The notes: generated from the letters alone by a model not told the origin. Numbered from the stretch's first letter, positions 1-12,946 are shown. The stretch is 64,000 bases of DNA from Raffaelea ambrosiae (GCA_002778195.1 PCDI01000011.1:302362-366361), one strand, 5' to 3'. Translations and numbers: made by a program.

Positions 1-1188
1 CTGGTTGAGGTACTCGAACTGGTCGACGGGGAGCAGGTCGAGCTCCTCGCGCATCTGGTCGGACACGCCGGCGACAAGCTGGTAGAAGATGTGGTAGTTG
101 CGCTCCTTGACCGGCTGGAAGACGAGACGCGACCGCTCGAGCAGGTAGGTGCGGATCTTGGCGCCAATGATGTTGGTGCCCTTGTCGAACATGATCTCGA
201 TGTACTTGCCGAAGCGCGACGAGTTGTCGTTGCGGGTGGTCTTGGCGTTGCCAAAGGCTTCCATGATGGGATTGGTGGCCAGGATCTGCTCCTCCGTCTC
301 GCTCATGGCGTCGGGGCCCTTCTTCGGGCGCGAGCCCGGGTTCGACGGCGACTCGCGCGTGGCGAAGTAGCGCATGATGTACTTGGCGCTCACGGTCTTG
401 CCGGCACCAGACTCGCCGGAGACGACAATGGTCTGGTTCTTGTTGTCGCGGATCATGTCCATGAAGGCCTCCTCGGCAATGGCGAACAGATGTGGGGCCT
501 GCGTAGCCCGCTGCTTGCCTGCATAGACCTGGACCATGCCCGGCACGTAGAGCGAGTCGACACGGGCAAAGGGATTTGTTGCTATTAAAACGATGCCGGA
601 GTATGTGTAGATTTCCTTCTGTGTATAGCGAAGGCGGATGGCCTGCAGGACTGAAGAGTAGGGCGGCGCAGATGTCAGTATCATGTCAGGACACGGAAGA
701 TATCAGGGCTGGCCGCAGGTAGCAGCGTCTGGGGCGTGCAGCCACGCCAGCTGCGCGTCAAACACCGCGGGGAGCACTGGGGAGCACCTACCAGCCGGCT
801 CGTTCAGATGCGACAGGTTTGTGAGATCGTCGCTGGCTTCGAGCATCGAGGGATTCATTAGGGGAGGCAGGGATGGATCGGTGCCTTTCTCGAGGGCCGC
901 AACCGTGACGGTGACCTCTTTTGTCTGCATTTTTGGCGATATGCGGTCAGTACGTGCGAATCTCTCTGGGCTTCTTTTGTTCCTCGTCCTCGGCCTGCAG
1001 ATGCGTGCATGCGCAGGGCCGCAAAGGCTCTCCAGGGGGTCGTGTCCTCTTACCTCGCCATTCTCGAGCTGGAACTCGAGGACGACCTTGTCGCCCTTGG
1101 GCGTCTTCTTGATCACCTCGGAGGGCACCCAGCCCTCGGTGGCATCGGGTTGCCAGGCCCGCGTGCCAATGTCATATGTTTCCGCCAT
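1..1188 (-). CDS. MYO2: Class V myosin heavy chain, N-terminal part (partial)
   Basis: Actin-based motor that carries secretory vesicles and organelles to growth sites. Three exons are visible: 1188-1054, 924-792 and 650-1, joined in phase across introns of 129 and 141 nt (GTAAGA and GTAGGT donors). The first 306 residues are in the window and the gene continues past base 1. The start MAETYDIGTRAW followed by an SH3-like segment (GWVPSEVI, VVLEFQLENGE) is typical of fungal Myo2/MyoE. The motor head follows: IATNPFARVDSLYVPGM, the P-loop GESGAGKT at about residues 168-175 (bases 394-417), switch I region NDNSSRFGKYIEI, then LLERSRLVFQ and ERNYHIFYQLVAG. Class V rather than class I or II is inferred from the N-terminal segment and close resemblance to Myo2-type heads. 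The IQ motifs, coiled coil and globular tail lie outside. Start chosen at the first Met, directly before the conserved segment. Confidence 0.95.
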
Positions 1189-1365
1189 GGTCGGTGTGTG
1201 TGAGAGAAGCGGCCGGCGGCCGGCGGTGCTGGACAGTCGTGGTGAGGGGATAAGGAAGGCGGGCGTTGACCAGAGCGACTTGGTTTGAAAAGGGGGATTC
1301 GGAGGTGGATTTGGGCTGAGCCAAATTCAGGGTGCGGTCTTTCACGAGCCAACAAAAGGCGGCGC

Positions 1366-1402
<37 letters not shown>

Positions 1403-4400
1403 CAGCGACGTCGAATGCAGGCGTGCACAGCAGTTCAAAGAGGCTGTCTCTCGAGAAGAAAGAGGGATGGGGTCCCAAAATGGCGGCGGGCTGGTCGTCG
1501 AGGTCGAGGGCGGCAGTTCGACAGGTTTTCGGGGGGCGGTGAGAGAGAAAGGCGACACCGAAGAGACGGTGAAATGAGAGGAGGGAGGAAGGGAGAGGGA
1601 GGCGGCGAAGGAGAGATAGCGAAAAATGACGCTACCGACAATAGGGTTCCCCTGAGTGGAAAGACATTAAAAGAAGTACAGCGGCGAGGAAGAAGAAACA
1701 AGACAAAAAAAGGAGTGCGGACAGCACAATCAAGGGCCGCACAAAGAGGGAATGAGGGAGAAGGGAAAGCAAAAGGCAAGAAAGAAAAAGAAAAAAAAAG
1801 GAGTATGCCGTTGCAGATGCAGTCGAGATGGATGCTGCGGAATGTCGTCGTCTGGAAAGGAGAGAAACGGGACGAGACTGGCGAAAAGGCGAGGCACGAG
1901 AAAAAGGAAGCAAAAGTGGCTCCCTGGAACGGCTACTCAAGTCTCTTTTTTTTTTGTCGATGGCGTATCCTAGACTATTGCTCCTGCTTAGATGAGACGC
2001 GCAGAGGCGTGTCGTGCCTTCCTTGTATGGACTTGTACTTTTTTTCAGGGGACTCGGGTGCCTGCCGTCATTGGGGGTCCCGGCCTGTCAGGGACTCTAC
2101 GCTGTTCTGCGGCACCAACACAACTTCTGCGCACGGCTGCCCCCCCCGTCATGACGGCATAAGCCCAATACTGCTTTCTACGATATACTCATCCCTGCTG
2201 GTCCTGTATTAGGATACGAGTACGTCGCGATGCCTGGCTTTTTCATCCCCTAAACTACACCGTAATCCTCTATTGATCCTCTGTCCAATACTGTGCCCAA
2301 TCCAAGCGCACACCAGCCAACGAGAAAGCGTTTCAACCACTGCAACAGTCCGGGGGCTGAATATGCGCACCTCTTGGACAATGGCACGGGTTTTTTTTTT
2401 GTGTGTGTGTGCGTGCGTGCGTGCGTGTGTTCTGGAAAAATATTGCACGTTTTTGTGTGTGTCTTGTAGGAATTGTGCATGAACGGTTGCAGCAATGCAT
2501 GCAGGCAGCGCCGAAAAAATACACCGCAAGAGAAAAAGAGGCCCACTGAAGCCGGGGGGGGGGGCCAGTCAGAGCGCTGCCGCGGCCACCCAGCCAGCGA
2601 CTGGGCGAGGCAAACTTGCCTGCCCCTGCGTCGCCCCGTTTCCTGCATATCACGGCCCCTGCCCAGTGATAATGTGAGGTCGAGCATTCCGCGCACGCGA
2701 ACCAGAAAAGGGTTGGGGAATGCCCCCTATCGCGCTAGGCCAGCTACATACATAGTAGGACGTGGCATTACGTATGGGGTAGTTTTTTTTTTTTTTGTTT
2801 TTTCTAGAGTAATACCCATAAGATCCATAATTGCCCACATGTATCTGAGGTAGAACTGTGTATCTCGGTCCCATATTATGGAGACACAGTAATAGCCGAC
2901 CCCTATTTTCTGCCAATGCTATGCTTGACTGCTTCCCGCCACCGCACAACCCCCTTTTTTTCCTACTGGCCTAGGCCTATCCTTGTCTTCCCATCTTCGC
3001 ATCCGCCCCTGTGGGTTCGGGAACCTTCGTCGCTGCATTGGAAGACGCACTGCCAAACAGAGGGACCGTGATGAGCCCACCGATGGCCAAACATGAAACA
3101 CAGTGAACCGAAACTTTTTTTTGGTCTGCGACTAACACAACCAGTACAGTGTGCAGGTCCAATGCATTCTATTCGTATCAGTCTGTGTATTATCTTTTAT
3201 TTTCTCCTTTTCGTCTCGTCCTTCTCCAGCCTTCCGGGACCGTTCTAAAGGATGCAGGGTGTCCACTGAAACAAGCCAATGCACCGAGGCAAGCGGACGA
3301 CTCCGAGCCTGTAGGCAAGTTCCTGGTCGTTCTTGGTACGATAGACAGGACGAAAAGACAACACGACGAAAAGCGTGGCTTGTGTGTTGTCCATCCCCAG
3401 TCAGTGCAATTTCGGGGCCTGTGGAGCAAGTCCATGCATGGCACGCATTTTTTACCTTTTGCCTGCCAGGTACACCGGACTATGTACCGTCTCATATGGG
3501 GCTTAAAGCAAGAAGAGCAGCGAGAGCCAACCAGAAGATTGTATTAGTGGAATCAAAATAGAAAGGAAAGTGGGAAAGGGCACAAGGGGGAAAAAGCAAG
3601 TATTGGGTAATAGGAGTAGACGAGAACATGCATAGTAGTAGATCCTGAGACATGGAAGACTAATACAGAAAGTGCGGTGAAGTTGGATCTTATGGACAGC
3701 GAATACTCGTTGAATGATCGACCGGGGAAACCACTACACCGTAGACTTGTGGCAAGTGGAGTCTATACGTGCATGAGGCAAGAGACGGTGAAGGGAAACG
3801 GCTTCCCCATCGTTTTCACGTGTACTCATACATGGTAATGTTTTTTTTTGTATACAGGCATGGTTGTTGTGCATCTTTTCTGGCCTTACATGACACTGAC
3901 CAAGATGAGTTTACAGGCAGAAATAAAAAGGGTTAGTATGCGCGTCTACGCAGCCGCAGGCAATATGCAAGCCAGTGGCTGGTTAGCTAGCAAGATGTTG
4001 CCCGTCTTGCGAATAAGGTATCCCTCCAGGCCAACACCAACAACAATAACTACGCAATGGAACACGACCGAGCTGTCACTTTAAGCCACGCCGGGTAGGC
4101 GCTCCGGCTGTTGTCGTTGGGCACGGGCACATACATAGTACATGAGCTGGTGGCTGGCCAACTGGCCAATGCGCCTCTGCAGATGGAGCAGGCTGGCAGT
4201 GCAACCTTTCTGGAGCTCATCTGAAGACTTTGAGTACGTCTTGCCTGTCATTCACACGATAACCTCACTTTGTTGCCTTACCTTCGTTGTGACCAGGTGG
4301 TAATACATTGTTGACAGAACCGAGAAGGTCAGCCACAGCGAGGCATGATCCAGAGCCGAAAAAAGAAAAAAAGAAAAAAAAAACAAGAAGACTAAGATAG

Positions 4401-5063
4401 ATACTATCTGAATATGAACGTATGATCCCGAATCTCAAAAGTGCATAAAATATCAAGTCCCACTCCTGGCCGTTCCTTCTCATAAACCCCATCTCCACCT
4501 TGCCAGTTTTTGTTTGTATTAGGAAATACTCAAAGAAAGAGAGCAAAAGAACAGACCAGAAACAATCAGCAGAGCAAATAAACAACGTTGCTTTTCCCTC
4601 AGCTCTATCGTGGGTTGTCGGGTTGCGCCGCGCAACATTGGGTCGCCAGAGTGCACTACAGGTCACGCAAAAATGAGGTTGTCGTGGTGGGTGTACAGCA
4701 CTAGAACAAGGAAACAAAAAAAAGTCTAGGGATCTTGCTCAAGTGGCTGACAGAGGTCGTGACTGGAGGGGGGCAATCTGCAAGGATGCAGATAGATTTT
4801 TCCCCCTTCTTAAAGTCCCCCCTCCTCGTACATCTTACACGAACCTCCAAAATCTAGGCGACCCAAGATGATGATGCTGAAACCCCCCCCCCAAAACCCA
4901 CGTTGAACCCCCTTTGCAACATGAAGAGACAAGAAACAGAGAGAGAGAGATAGAGAGAGTATGAGTGGCAGGCGAGGAGCCAGGTAAGAGTGTGAGAGAG
5001 TAGATTTGTCGAAAAGATAGCAAAAACAATGTCAGGCAGATGAAAGGCACTTTTCTCCCCCAT
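1189..5063. other. Intergenic, 3.9 kb between myosin 5' end and NAP1 3' end
   Basis: No open frame here resembles a known protein or shows intron-exon structure. The part next to myosin is purine-rich (1540-1930, GGGAGGAAGGGAGAGGG-like), as fungal leaders and promoters often are. Other contents: a (TG)n/(CGTG)n tract at 2400-2430 behind a T run, one TACGAGTA octamer (2215-2222), two exact copies of ACATACATAGTA (2746-2757, 4129-4140) plus a one-mismatch copy (3626-3637). I see nothing else. Confidence 0.6.
1367..1399. repeat. (CAG)11 microsatellite upstream of the myosin gene
   Basis: Eleven uninterrupted CAG triplets, followed by TAGCAG. They lie 180 nt upstream of the myosin start codon, so in its leader or promoter, where they read CTG on the myosin's strand. 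A length-variable locus is likely. Confidence 0.9.
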
Positions 5064-6676
5064 TTAGCTCTGCTTGCACTCAGCAGCCTCCTGTTTCGGC
5101 TTCGTCGAATCATCCTACAAGTCTTGTTAGTGGACCTGCATGCGAGAAGGAGGAGCAGAGGTGTGATTTTTTTGGCTTACATCATCCTCGTCAGAGTCGT
5201 CCTCGTCGTCATGGTCCTCGCTCAGGTCATCGTCGTCCTCATCCTCATCCTCAAATCCGTCCTCGATGTCATCGTCATCCATCTCCTCAAAGGCCAGAGC
5301 CTCGCCGGTGAACCAGTCAATGGCGCGGGGGATCAGCTTCTCCTTGATATCCTCGCCCAGCTGGTAGTCGAGCTCCAGGCGGTCCTCGATATCGGAGCCG
5401 GCGTCGTCATCCTCGTCAGTTGGCGGCTTGGGAGGCGAGAAGAAGTTGAAGAAGGAGTCGGTGGGGACGGTCTTCTTGACGATACGGGTTTGTTTTGTGT
5501 CTATGGTGGTTAGTTGAGGCTCCACAAGACGAAACGTCTTTTTTTGGTTCCGTTGGTTTCTGTCTGATTTACTTACTCTTGTTGCGCTGCTTCTTCTGCT
5601 CGACGCGGACGGTCAGGTCCTTGTCGGCCTTCCAGTTGATCTTGTCACCCTCGGCGTGGTCGTAGATGAAATCGCCGCCGTAGCCGGACTCGTTCTGGTA
5701 GAAGTAGGTTTTGGAGATGGTCTTGTTGGTGAAGAATTCGTTCTCGGAGAACTCGAAGATCAGGCGGAAGCCCGGCTTGTCGAGGTACTCCATGCGGATG
5801 TCGGTCAGGTTCTTGAGGGCGCCTTCGTCGCGTTCGGTGATCATCTCAGCGAGCGAGATCTGGTTCTTCATGGCCGACAACCAGAACTCGGGAATACCAG
5901 AGATGGCAGCAGCCTCAGCGGACTCAGCGGCATCAGGGTCCTTCTCGGCCTTCTCGGCCTTCTCGGCGCCCTCCTCATCGTCCTCGTCCTCCTCGCCTGC
6001 AGCGACCTCGTCCTCGGTGGGCTCCTTGGCGCCGTTGACAATGCCGGCACGCTTCTCGTACAGCGGGGTGAACTTGGCAAAGTACTTCTTCTCGAGCTGG
6101 AGGACCTCCTCCTGGAACTCGGCCTCGAGCTTGGAGTGCTCCTTCTGGATGCCCTTGAGGCCAGCGACACGGCGCTTTACTTGCGGGGGGAGCGACTCGA
6201 TGTAGCCCGATGACCGGCCGACCAGGCTGCCGAGCTTGCCCTGGATCATGTGGACAAGACGGGGGTTCTGGGCAAAAAGGGACGCGGCCGTGGCGATGTC
6301 GACAGGCTCTGGCCAGGGATGTCAGACGAGAAGCACCACACAAAGACTGAAACAGCAGGCAATAGATTTGGGGGGCACAGCAGGGCACAGCAGGGCACGG
6401 GAAAAGGAAAGCGAGGCTGCACAGCGGTTCGTGTCACATACCTTCGGAAATACTGGCAATGCCAGGCTGCTGGGCATGCGAGGAGATAGGAGCGTTCTGG
6501 GCGGGGGTGTTCTGCGGCGTCCTGGGAGAAATGGTCAGCAATAGCCCGGCAAACAGAGCTGGACACTACCAAGAGGACGGGAAGAACAGCACGCCAGCTG
6601 GCTCGTGGCCGGTGATGCCACGGGGGACGTACGGAGCGACGGGGTCAGGCCGCTTGTTGCGGATGGGCTCGGCCAT
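5064..6676 (-). CDS. NAP1: Nucleosome assembly protein 1 (histone H2A-H2B chaperone)
   Basis: Histone chaperone that shuttles and deposits H2A-H2B and also acts in mitotic and septin control in yeasts. Five exons: 6676-6633, 6521-6442, 6308-5577, 5500-5181 and 5114-5064, all in phase, giving 408 residues, normal for the family. The N-terminus after splicing reads MAEPIRNKRPDPVAPTPQNT, matching the conserved APTPQNTP element; this fixed the first donor (GTACGT, 6632). The NAP fold follows: long helix YIESLPPQVKRRVAGLKGIQ, then LEKKYFAKFTPLYEKR, an acidic EDEDDEEGAEKAEKAE insert, IPEFWLSAMKNQISLAEMI, and LIFEFSENEFFTNKTISKTY. The tail is strongly acidic (DDDDIEDGFEDEDEDDDD), as expected for histone binding. 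The protein ends in CKQS, a CaaX-type prenylation box like that of animal NAP1L1. The last acceptor (TTGTAG, 5115) was chosen because it alone yields this ending. Confidence 0.97.
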
Positions 6677-8258
6677 GGTAGCTGTGGTGGATGACTGCGG
6701 TCGAACTGAAGTCGGCTGTGGCAATAGGCGGTGACAGGCGGCTGGGCTGGGCAGCACGGCGTGTGGAATGCAAGGTCCTGGTGGTCTCCGGACGACGGGA
6801 CACGCTTGCGGCAGTCAATAGATGCAGGCTGTGTCGTGGACGAGGCCGATGCTGGGAGCGATGCAGCAAGCAAGAAAAGGGGAGGGAAAGAATAGAAAAG
6901 GACTGCAGGCAGACAAGGCGGTTGGGAGAAGAAGTGAAGTATTGGGGAACTTTCGGGCGGGCGAGGAGTGTGGCGGCGGGGTCGAGAGTGGCCCAGGTAA
7001 ATTTTTTTGCTGGGCGGTGGGCGGTGTCCACCTTTCTGCCCGCTGGGTGCAGGGCGGGCGCTGACTTGGCTGAGTTTTCTGCTGGCGCTCCTGTTTGGCT
7101 GGCCGGGTTCGTTGCCTTTTCTGCCTGGTATTATTATTAACTATGGCTGCCATTTTCGCTAGTTTTTTTTTTTTATTTCCCCGTCCTGCTGGCCGCCACC
7201 TCTGTCGCGGCGTTGGGCGCACATGATTGGTGAAAACGGGATATTCTCCGCTTTTTCTTTGTGAGCTGCAATATGTAGACCTCATTGTCTCGGTCTTTAG
7301 CGGCCTGGCCGCATTTGTGACGACACCTGAGATTCCTCCATTCCTGCGTGCTGTCCGTCATTCTGCTCCTGCAATGACCCCTGTTCCTGCGTTGTGGCCC
7401 GTCAAGGGGCTGACTCTGTGTCAAGCCCAGCTGGCCTCTTGGTTTGCTACCGTCTTTCGCGTTGTCTTCCAGCATGCTCTATCTAATTACGACAGCACTG
7501 CTCTGTCTGTCTGGGCATTGTGAGCCCACTGCTGTTTCCTATTACTGAGCAGCTTCCACCTTGGGTTGACAGCCGTCTGCGCAGAAAGACGCCGGACGCG
7601 GCGATCGTTCTAGCGTCATGTGAGGAAATGTATCTTACATGGCAGCAACTAACAGGAGTGTGTATGAACCGTGAAGCCTCCGAGATGCTATTGACAGGGT
7701 ACGCCAAGAATCGATCATTCTGCTATGTAATAGTAGGTCTTGGTATGGTGGTAGTGTATCCTAGCTACAATGTGATTTTTGCTGATGAAAAAATCCAATA
7801 AAAATTGCTAGAAAGCTGAATGTGTGTTCAAAGATTGTTAGGCAGAAAAAAAGTCTGTGTTTTTGCTGCCCCCCAAACGCACATACCATTCTCGCCCTGT
7901 TCAAATTTGATGGTAAATTCGAACCACGATGGACCATGCCCTGGATGGCTTGAGGCTGGAAATGACCTGTCTTAGTTTCCCGAATTTGGGGACTGTAACA
8001 GGATGTATCTCATGTCTCGTGGTTTCGAAGGCCGCGGTTTTGTGTCAGAAGCTGCCGAGCGGCTTAGGCCTAGCTGAAAGCTAAGCCAGCTGGTCGCACC
8101 TTCCCCACTGGGCAGCCTCTCTCTCGCTTATCGATAGCAGTGAAACTGGCCATATTTCGACGCAACGTAAAACGAAATCGGAGCTCTTCTTCACACGATC
8201 CCACCCGTATGTAGACATCACCACTTCCGCATGTTGGGTGTCTTCGCCGCCAGCCACC
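6677..8258. promoter_or_regulatory. Divergent intergenic region NAP1 / P5B ATPase
   Basis: 1.58 kb between two start codons facing away from each other, so it must hold both promoters. The first ~450 nt upstream of NAP1 are G/A-rich on the + strand. No recognisable gene was found; an AT-rich stretch around 7720-7860 may mark a nucleosome-poor zone, which is only an inference. Confidence 0.5.
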
Positions 8259-11200
8259 ATGGATGAAGACAACGGCGGCTCTGCGCCCGGGCCGGGGCTG
8301 TACCGCGTACACTCGAACCAGAGCAGCGCCAGTGTCTTTGAAGACGTGGAAATGGCACACGATGAGGTAACTATGTCCTTACGTGCGTAGCACGATTGGG
8401 TTAACGGACACTGTTCGCGCGTCTGTTGGCCGGCCAGTAGCGGGCGTTGGGGCATGGTGACCTTTCTTTTGTAATTCCTGAGGCTTAAAAACTAACAGAT
8501 TTATTAGTTGTACTCGGGGCCGATGGCACAAAGTGTTCCAAGCAGCATCAGCGCCTTTTCGCATCGCAGAGCACGAGCAGACTCAACAGCCAGCTTTGCC
8601 TACTACACGGATGACGACGAGGAGCGCGACCGGCTGCAGAGTCCGGACGCAACCGAATACGACGACCGGCAGAGTGACGCCGGGCTTCTTTCTGACGACG
8701 AGACCGCCGAGGAGGAGGACTCTACCGACCTCGAGCGCGCGGCCGACGACAACGACTACGTGCTGCACCGGAGACCCTCGACACAGTCGCGCGGGTCGGT
8801 GCACAGCGCGCTTTTGCGGCGACGAGATAGCATGACCACCAACGGGAGCGACTACGGCGTCGGCAGCGGCCGCCGCACGAGCCAGAAGACGTACATCGTC
8901 AACGAAGACCTGTACATCGTGATATCAGGCTTCCGCACCAGCCGCGCCGGCTTGGCGACTTATGTGGCCCTCTGCGCACTGACGGGCGGCCTGGCCTGGC
9001 TGCTTTTCCGATGGCTGCCGCGCTGGTATGTGGCCGTGGTGGGACGGCCGTGTGAGCTGCACACCTGTTCGTGGGTGGTGGTGCAGAACAACTGGGGCGA
9101 GATGAGCCTGCTGGACGTCCGCAGCCAGACCTACGAGCGCCCGCTATCCACCGTCTTCGGGGCGCCTGGAAAAATGTACGTGCTGCGCCGCATGAACGTC
9201 GACGGGGACGAGGACCCGCTGCTGCGGTATCTGCGCGTGATCAACTACCGATATGTGCGCTTCTTTTACCACCCGTTGCGCGACAAGTTTGTCCTTGCCA
9301 ACTGGTGGAAGGACCCGGCCTGGACGGACGTCCACGCGATCCGGGCCGGGCTGGACAGCGACGAGAAGGCGGCGCGCGAGCTCGTGTTCGGCTCGAACCT
9401 GATCGACATTGAGCAGAAGTCGACGTTCAAGCTGCTGGCCGACGAGGTGTTTCACCCGTTCTACGTCTTCCAGATTGCCAGCCTGGTGCTGTGGTCGCTC
9501 GACGAGTACTACTACTATGCGGCGGCCATCTTCCTGATGTCGTTTGGCAGCATCGCGACGACGCTGATCGAGACCAAGGCCACGATGCGCCGTCTGCGCG
9601 ACATCTCGCGCTTCGAGTGCGACGTGCGCGTGCTGCGCGGCGGCTTCTGGCGCTCCGTCTCGTCCAGCGACCTCGTGCCCGGCGACATCTACGAGATCAG
9701 CGACCCCAGCCTGTCGCAGTTTCCCAGCGACAGCCTGCTGCTGACCGGCGACTGCATTGTCAACGAGAGCATGCTGACCGGCGAGTCTGTGCCGGTATCC
9801 AAGGTCCCGGCCAGCGACGACATCCTGCAGGCCCTCGACCTGGCCGGCCCCGCCATCCCCTCCGAGATTGCCCGCCATTTCCTCTTCTGCGGCACCAAGA
9901 TCATCCGCGCACGCCGCCCCCAGGACGAGCGCGACGACGAGGAGGGCGTTGCCCTGGCCATGGTGCTGCGCACCGGCTTCAACACCACCAAGGGCTCGCT
10001 GGTGCGTTCCATGCTGTTCCCCAAGCCGTCGGGCTTCAAGTTCTACCGCGACTCCTTCCGCTACATCTCTGTCATGGCCATCATTGCCCTCGTCGGCTTT
10101 GTTGTCTCCTTTGTGAACTTTGTCCGTCTGGGCCTCGCTTGGCACCTCATCATTGTGCGCGCCCTCGATCTCATCACCATTGTCGTGCCGCCCGCCCTGC
10201 CTGCCACCCTCACCATCGGCACCAACTTTGCCCTCAGCCGTCTGCGCCGTCGGCAGATCTTCTGCATCAGCCCCCAGCGCGTCAACGTCGGCGGCAAGCT
10301 GGACATTATGTGCTTCGACAAGACGGGCACGCTGACAGAAGACGGGCTCGATGTGCTGGGCGTGCGTGTCGCCGACCGCGCCATACACAAGTTTGCCGAC
10401 GTGATGACCACAGCATCCGAGCTGGTGTCCGCGGCAGCCGCGGCGCATACACCGGACGACCCGCGACGGGCGGCCTTGTTCACCATGGCCACCTGCCACT
10501 CGCTGCGATCCGTCGACGGCGAGCTGATGGGGGACCCGCTGGATCTCAAGATGTTTGAATTCACGGGCTGGGAATTCGAAGAGGGCACGCAGAGCGGCGG
10601 CACGGGCACCAGTGCCGGCGCTGGCGATGCGAACAACAACGCCGACGACGATAATCAGGGCGGCCTGGCACCGTCTGTGGCGCGGCCGCCAGCCGAGGAT
10701 GTGGCTACTCTCGATACACGCGCCCTGCAGGCCAATGGCCGTAGACGCGGCAACAGGTCTGCTGGTATTGCACAACAGCAACAACAACAGCAGCAGCAGC
10801 AGCAGCAGCCGTTTGAGCTTGGTGTGGTCCGGTCCTTCGAGTTTGTCTCGCAGCTGCGGCGCGCGAGCGTCGTCGTCCGCGTGTTCGGACAGCGCAGCGG
10901 CGACGTCTACGTCAAGGGCGCGCCGGAGTGCATGCGCGAGATTTGCCGGCCCGAAAGCCTGCCCGCCGACTACGACGAGCAGCTGGCATCCTATACACAC
11001 AAGGGCTACCGCGTGATCGGCTGCGCGACGAAACACATCCCCAAGCTGAGCTGGGTGCGGGCGCAAAAGATGAAGCGCGAAGACGCCGAGTCGGACCTGG
11101 ACTTTGTCGGCTTCATCATCTTTGAGAACAAGCTGAAGCCGACCACGACCGCCGTCCTGGACGAACTGCTGGCTTCGAACATCGGCGCCGTCATGGTCAC

Positions 11201-12946
11201 GGGTGACAACATCCTGACCGCCATCAGCGTGGCCCGCGAGTGCAACCTGATCGACAAGACAGCGCACTGCTTCGTGCCCCGGTTTTTGCACGGTAAGGAG
11301 GAGTCGAAGAAAAGCAACTGTTGAAACAACTTTTGAATACTGACGCTCTCCTAGGACACGCCCAGGATCCAAACTCGCAGCTCGTTTGGGAGAGCATCGA
11401 CAACAGTCTCTACCGTCTGAACGAGAACACACTCCTGGTACGTGGGACGAATTCCCTTTGTCTTTGTATTGGATGAGAACTAATAGCTCGTCGTTAGCCT
11501 CTACCGGCACCTCCCGAAGGTGACGCCTCGTTGCCGTATGATATTTCGAATCTGCGGAATTACTCTGTTGCCGTCAGCGGTGACGTCTTCCGCTGGATTG
11601 TCGACTATGCTCGACCAGAAGTTCTGCAAAGGGTACGTAAAATGCGGTCTGATTCGAGTTTGCTCTTTTCCATATTTCCATGCGTCCGTCTGTACAGCCC
11701 GCTAACCCTGCTCTCTCTCTCTCTCCCTCAGATGCTTGTCTGCGGCAAGGTATTTGCACGCATGTCACCCGACGAGAAGCACGAGCTCGTCGAAAAGCTC
11801 CAGAGCATCGACTACTGCTGCGGTTTCTGTGGCGACGGTGCCAATGACTGCGGCGCGCTCAAGGCCGCAGATGTAGGCATCTCGCTGTCGGAGGCAGAGG
11901 CGTCTGTTGCTGCACCGTTCACGTCACGCGTCTTCGACATCCGCTGCGTGCCCGAAGTCATCCGCGAGGGCCGCGCATCGCTGGTGACGAGCTTCAGCTG
12001 CTTCAAGTACATGAGCCTGTACTCGGCCATCCAGTTCACGTCCGTCAGCCTGCTGTATGCGTCAGCCTCGAACCTGGGCGACTTCCAGTTTCTTTACATC
12101 GACCTGGCCTTGATCCTGCCGATTGCTGTATTCAGTACGTCTCCCGCTCCGTTGCTTCCCCATTGCTTTCCATTTTCATGTCTCCAACTCCATGCTGACC
12201 CCGAAAAAAAAAACAGTGAGCTGGGCTGGTCCATTCCCAGAGCTTTGCCGCAAGCGCCCCACGGCCGACCTCGTTTCGCGCAAAGTCCTTACTCCGCTGC
12301 TTGGCCAGATGGCCATCGCTATCGTGATCCAGACGATCGCCTTTGTGGTTGTTCGACGGGAGCCATGGTAAGGAAGAAAACACCGGAAACTTCCCCCCCC
12401 CCCCCCAAAAAAAAAACAAATGCATATCAGAAAAAACTAACAAATCCACCCCCCTCTAGGTTCATCCCACCCGTCATCGATCCTGACCACTCCAACTCCA
12501 AGAACTCGGAGAACACGGCTCTCTTCCTCGTGTCGTGCTTTGAGTACATCTTGTCCGGCATCGTCCTGAACGCCGGCCCGCCCTTCCGGCAGAGCATGCT
12601 GCAGAACTGTACGTCCTTTCCGTCACTCTCTCCTGACTACGCAGTCTTACTAACCCCTGCAGGGCCCTTTGTTGTCACAATCATCGTCACACTTCTCATC
12701 ACCACACACATGGTGGTTGGTCCCATGCACTGGCTCAAAAAGCTGATGGAGCTGACCAAGATCAGCTGGGACTTCAAGCTGCATGTGCTCGGCCTGGGCG
12801 TTGCGTACTTTTCCATTGCGTGGGCGGCCGAGCGGTGGGCGCTGCCCAGTCTGGCGCGCATCATTGGACGGGCCAAGCTGGCCGTGACGAAACGGCCCAA
12901 GAAGCGCAAGGAGTACAAGCTGATCCAAGAGCGGATGCTTGTGTAG
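8259..12946 (+). CDS. YPK9: P5B-type P-ATPase (Ypk9/ATP13A2-like)
   Basis: Vacuolar/endolysosomal P-type ATPase; characterised P5B members (ATP13A2) export polyamines and protect against metals, so substrate here is inferred. Eight exons: 8259-8366, 8508-11292, 11355-11437, 11498-11632, 11732-12134, 12217-12367, 12460-12608, 12663-12946, all in phase, 1365 residues. Seen: N-terminal membrane hairpin region (residues ~150-185), actuator loop TGES at ~460, M4 motif PPALP at ~597 (the P5B signature; P5A has PPELP), phosphorylation site DKTGT with Asp640, hinge GDGAND at ~1071, then the C-terminal membrane segments. The start ATG has a strong CCACCATGG context and opens a 36-residue first exon. 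A run of 12 Gln (~792-803) sits in a low-complexity insertion in the nucleotide-binding domain. The gene is transcribed towards the methyltransferase gene in the same direction, 484 bp away. Confidence 0.96.
10773..10808 (+). repeat. CAA/CAG tract coding for 12 Gln in the P5B ATPase
   Basis: Twelve consecutive CAA/CAG codons, seven CAG in a row at the 3' side, inside the nucleotide-binding domain of the ATPase. It ends a roughly 75-residue low-complexity stretch rich in Gly, Ala, Asn and Asp. Confidence 0.95.

Noticed and set aside
4078..4110. 5S rRNA-like TTAAGCCACGCCGGG
   Set aside because: Only about 15 nt look similar; the flanks do not fit a 5S gene.
9144..11510. 788-codon open frame on the minus strand
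   Set aside because: It is antisense to the P5B ATPase exons; GC-rich third positions keep the opposite frame open. The composition (His/Arg/Gly/Ala-rich, no domain) is that of a shadow frame.
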